DNA of 64,000 nt from Bacillus nitratireducens. GTDB lineage: Bacteria > Bacillota > Bacilli > Bacillales > Bacillaceae_G. Shown here piece after piece: positions 63,719-64,000 of this stretch; positions within the stretch are counted from its first letter, which is position 1, and the number at the start of each line of letters is the position of its first letter. Position numbers and translations under genes: made by a program. The DNA lies in the NCBI RefSeq assembly GCF_001884135.1, contig NZ_MAOC01000027.1, positions 124,001 to 188,000 on the forward strand. The letters run 5' to 3'. Below the pieces are notes generated by a model. The model ran no database searches and was not told the DNA's origin. It worked only from the letters and a program-made list of their open reading frames with translations.

Positions 63719-64000
63719 TTATCTATTGTTAACTACAGTAATCTCATAAACACGTAAAAAAGCAATTAAATGCTCACACGCTCTTTCGCATGCTAACATT
63801 TTAAAGATTTTTTGTTCTTCTTTCGTTTTATCATTCGCTTGATCCGAAGCAGCTTTTAAACATAAAAATGGTTTTTTATTTATATGACATACGTAAGCGA
63901 AAGCAGCTACTTCTTGATCAACCGCCAATGCTCCGTATACAGTATGAAGTAAATATCTCATTTCTGAACTACGTATACGTTGATCCCCAGATAAGAATGT
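63719..64000 (-). CDS. Nucleoside phosphorylase-like / MTA-SAH nucleosidase-type protein, C-terminal part
   Basis: The frame is open to the window edge, so only the last 93 residues are seen (from TFLSGDQRIRSS). AVDQEVAAFAYVCHINKKPFLCLKAASD corresponds to the ME-x-A-A...VRAISD region of the PNP/MTAN superfamily, where the Glu contacts the ribose and the Asp the base. The Met before the Glu is replaced by Gln. It would cleave or phosphorolyse purine nucleosides. The upstream part lies outside the window. Confidence 0.75.
   Translation of the reverse strand, partial: TFLSGDQRIRSSEMRYLLHTVYGALAVDQEVAAFAYVCHINKKPFLCLKAASDQANDKTKEEQKIFKMLACERACEHLIAFLRVYEITVVNNR

Noticed and set aside
1-64000. 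CRISPR arrays, tRNA/rRNA genes, insertion sequences or prophage
   Set aside because: I saw no regular spacer repeats, no cloverleaf-like tRNA sequence, no transposase or phage structural genes.

Overview
The window looks like chromosomal DNA of a Bacillus cereus-group bacterium. It is AT-rich, most genes start behind strong AGGAGG-type ribosome binding sites, and the gene content fits: a lipoprotein class A beta-lactamase of the B. cereus type III kind, an M4 neutral protease, a secreted pullulanase, a second SecY outside the ribosomal operon, and a CotA-like laccase. I see no rRNA, tRNA, CRISPR array, prophage or complete insertion sequence. This assignment is my reading of the proteins, not a database result.

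Layout. 1-5.3 kb: partial DUF4180 gene, HAD phosphatase, two-component pair, and a convergent 12-TM carrier. 5.4-6.3 kb: beta-lactamase lipoprotein. 6.5-8.7 kb: MacB/FtsX-type ABC exporter pair. 9.2-12.8 kb: GNAT acetyltransferase, alpha/beta hydrolase and HSL-type esterase. 12.9-22.5 kb: a compact biosynthetic cluster on the minus strand. 23-31.8 kb: exported pullulanase, M4 protease and 5'-nucleotidase, then a DinB protein. 32-38 kb: SecY2-like translocase, AhpD-like protein, MocR regulator with divergent EamA exporter, and TetR/DUF3995. 38.7-49.4 kb: CotA-like oxidase, small redox enzymes, a glycosyltransferase, and a second MocR/EamA pair whose exporter is frameshifted, followed by an M3 peptidase. 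49.4-64 kb: an accessory collection of phosphotransferases, VOC proteins, methyltransferases, HxlR/SDR, a very unusual UvrA-like ATPase, a tandem GNAT protein, a frameshifted methyltransferase and a partial nucleosidase.

The strongest system is at 12925-22455. A SagB/McbC-type FMN thiazoline oxidase, a 2345-residue NRPS (half-C, A, PCP, Cy, A, PCP, C; no thioesterase) and an aromatic amino acid decarboxylase lie in one direction. The second adenylation domain reads exactly as the cysteine code DLYNLSLIW and sits behind a heterocyclisation domain. The simplest model is aminoacyl-cysteine, cyclisation to thiazoline, oxidation to thiazole, then release by the terminal C domain onto a decarboxylated amine. 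This is the logic of bacillamide assembly lines. The first building block has an atypical code, so the exact product is open.

The other standout is the 1056-residue protein at 56534-59704. It has both UvrA ATPase halves and then about 500 residues of extra sequence with several zinc-knuckle motifs. Smaller points of interest are two indel-disrupted genes (a TA tract and a poly-A tract), a matched pair of TetR operators, two cre sites upstream of the pullulanase, and several long hairpins in leader regions.
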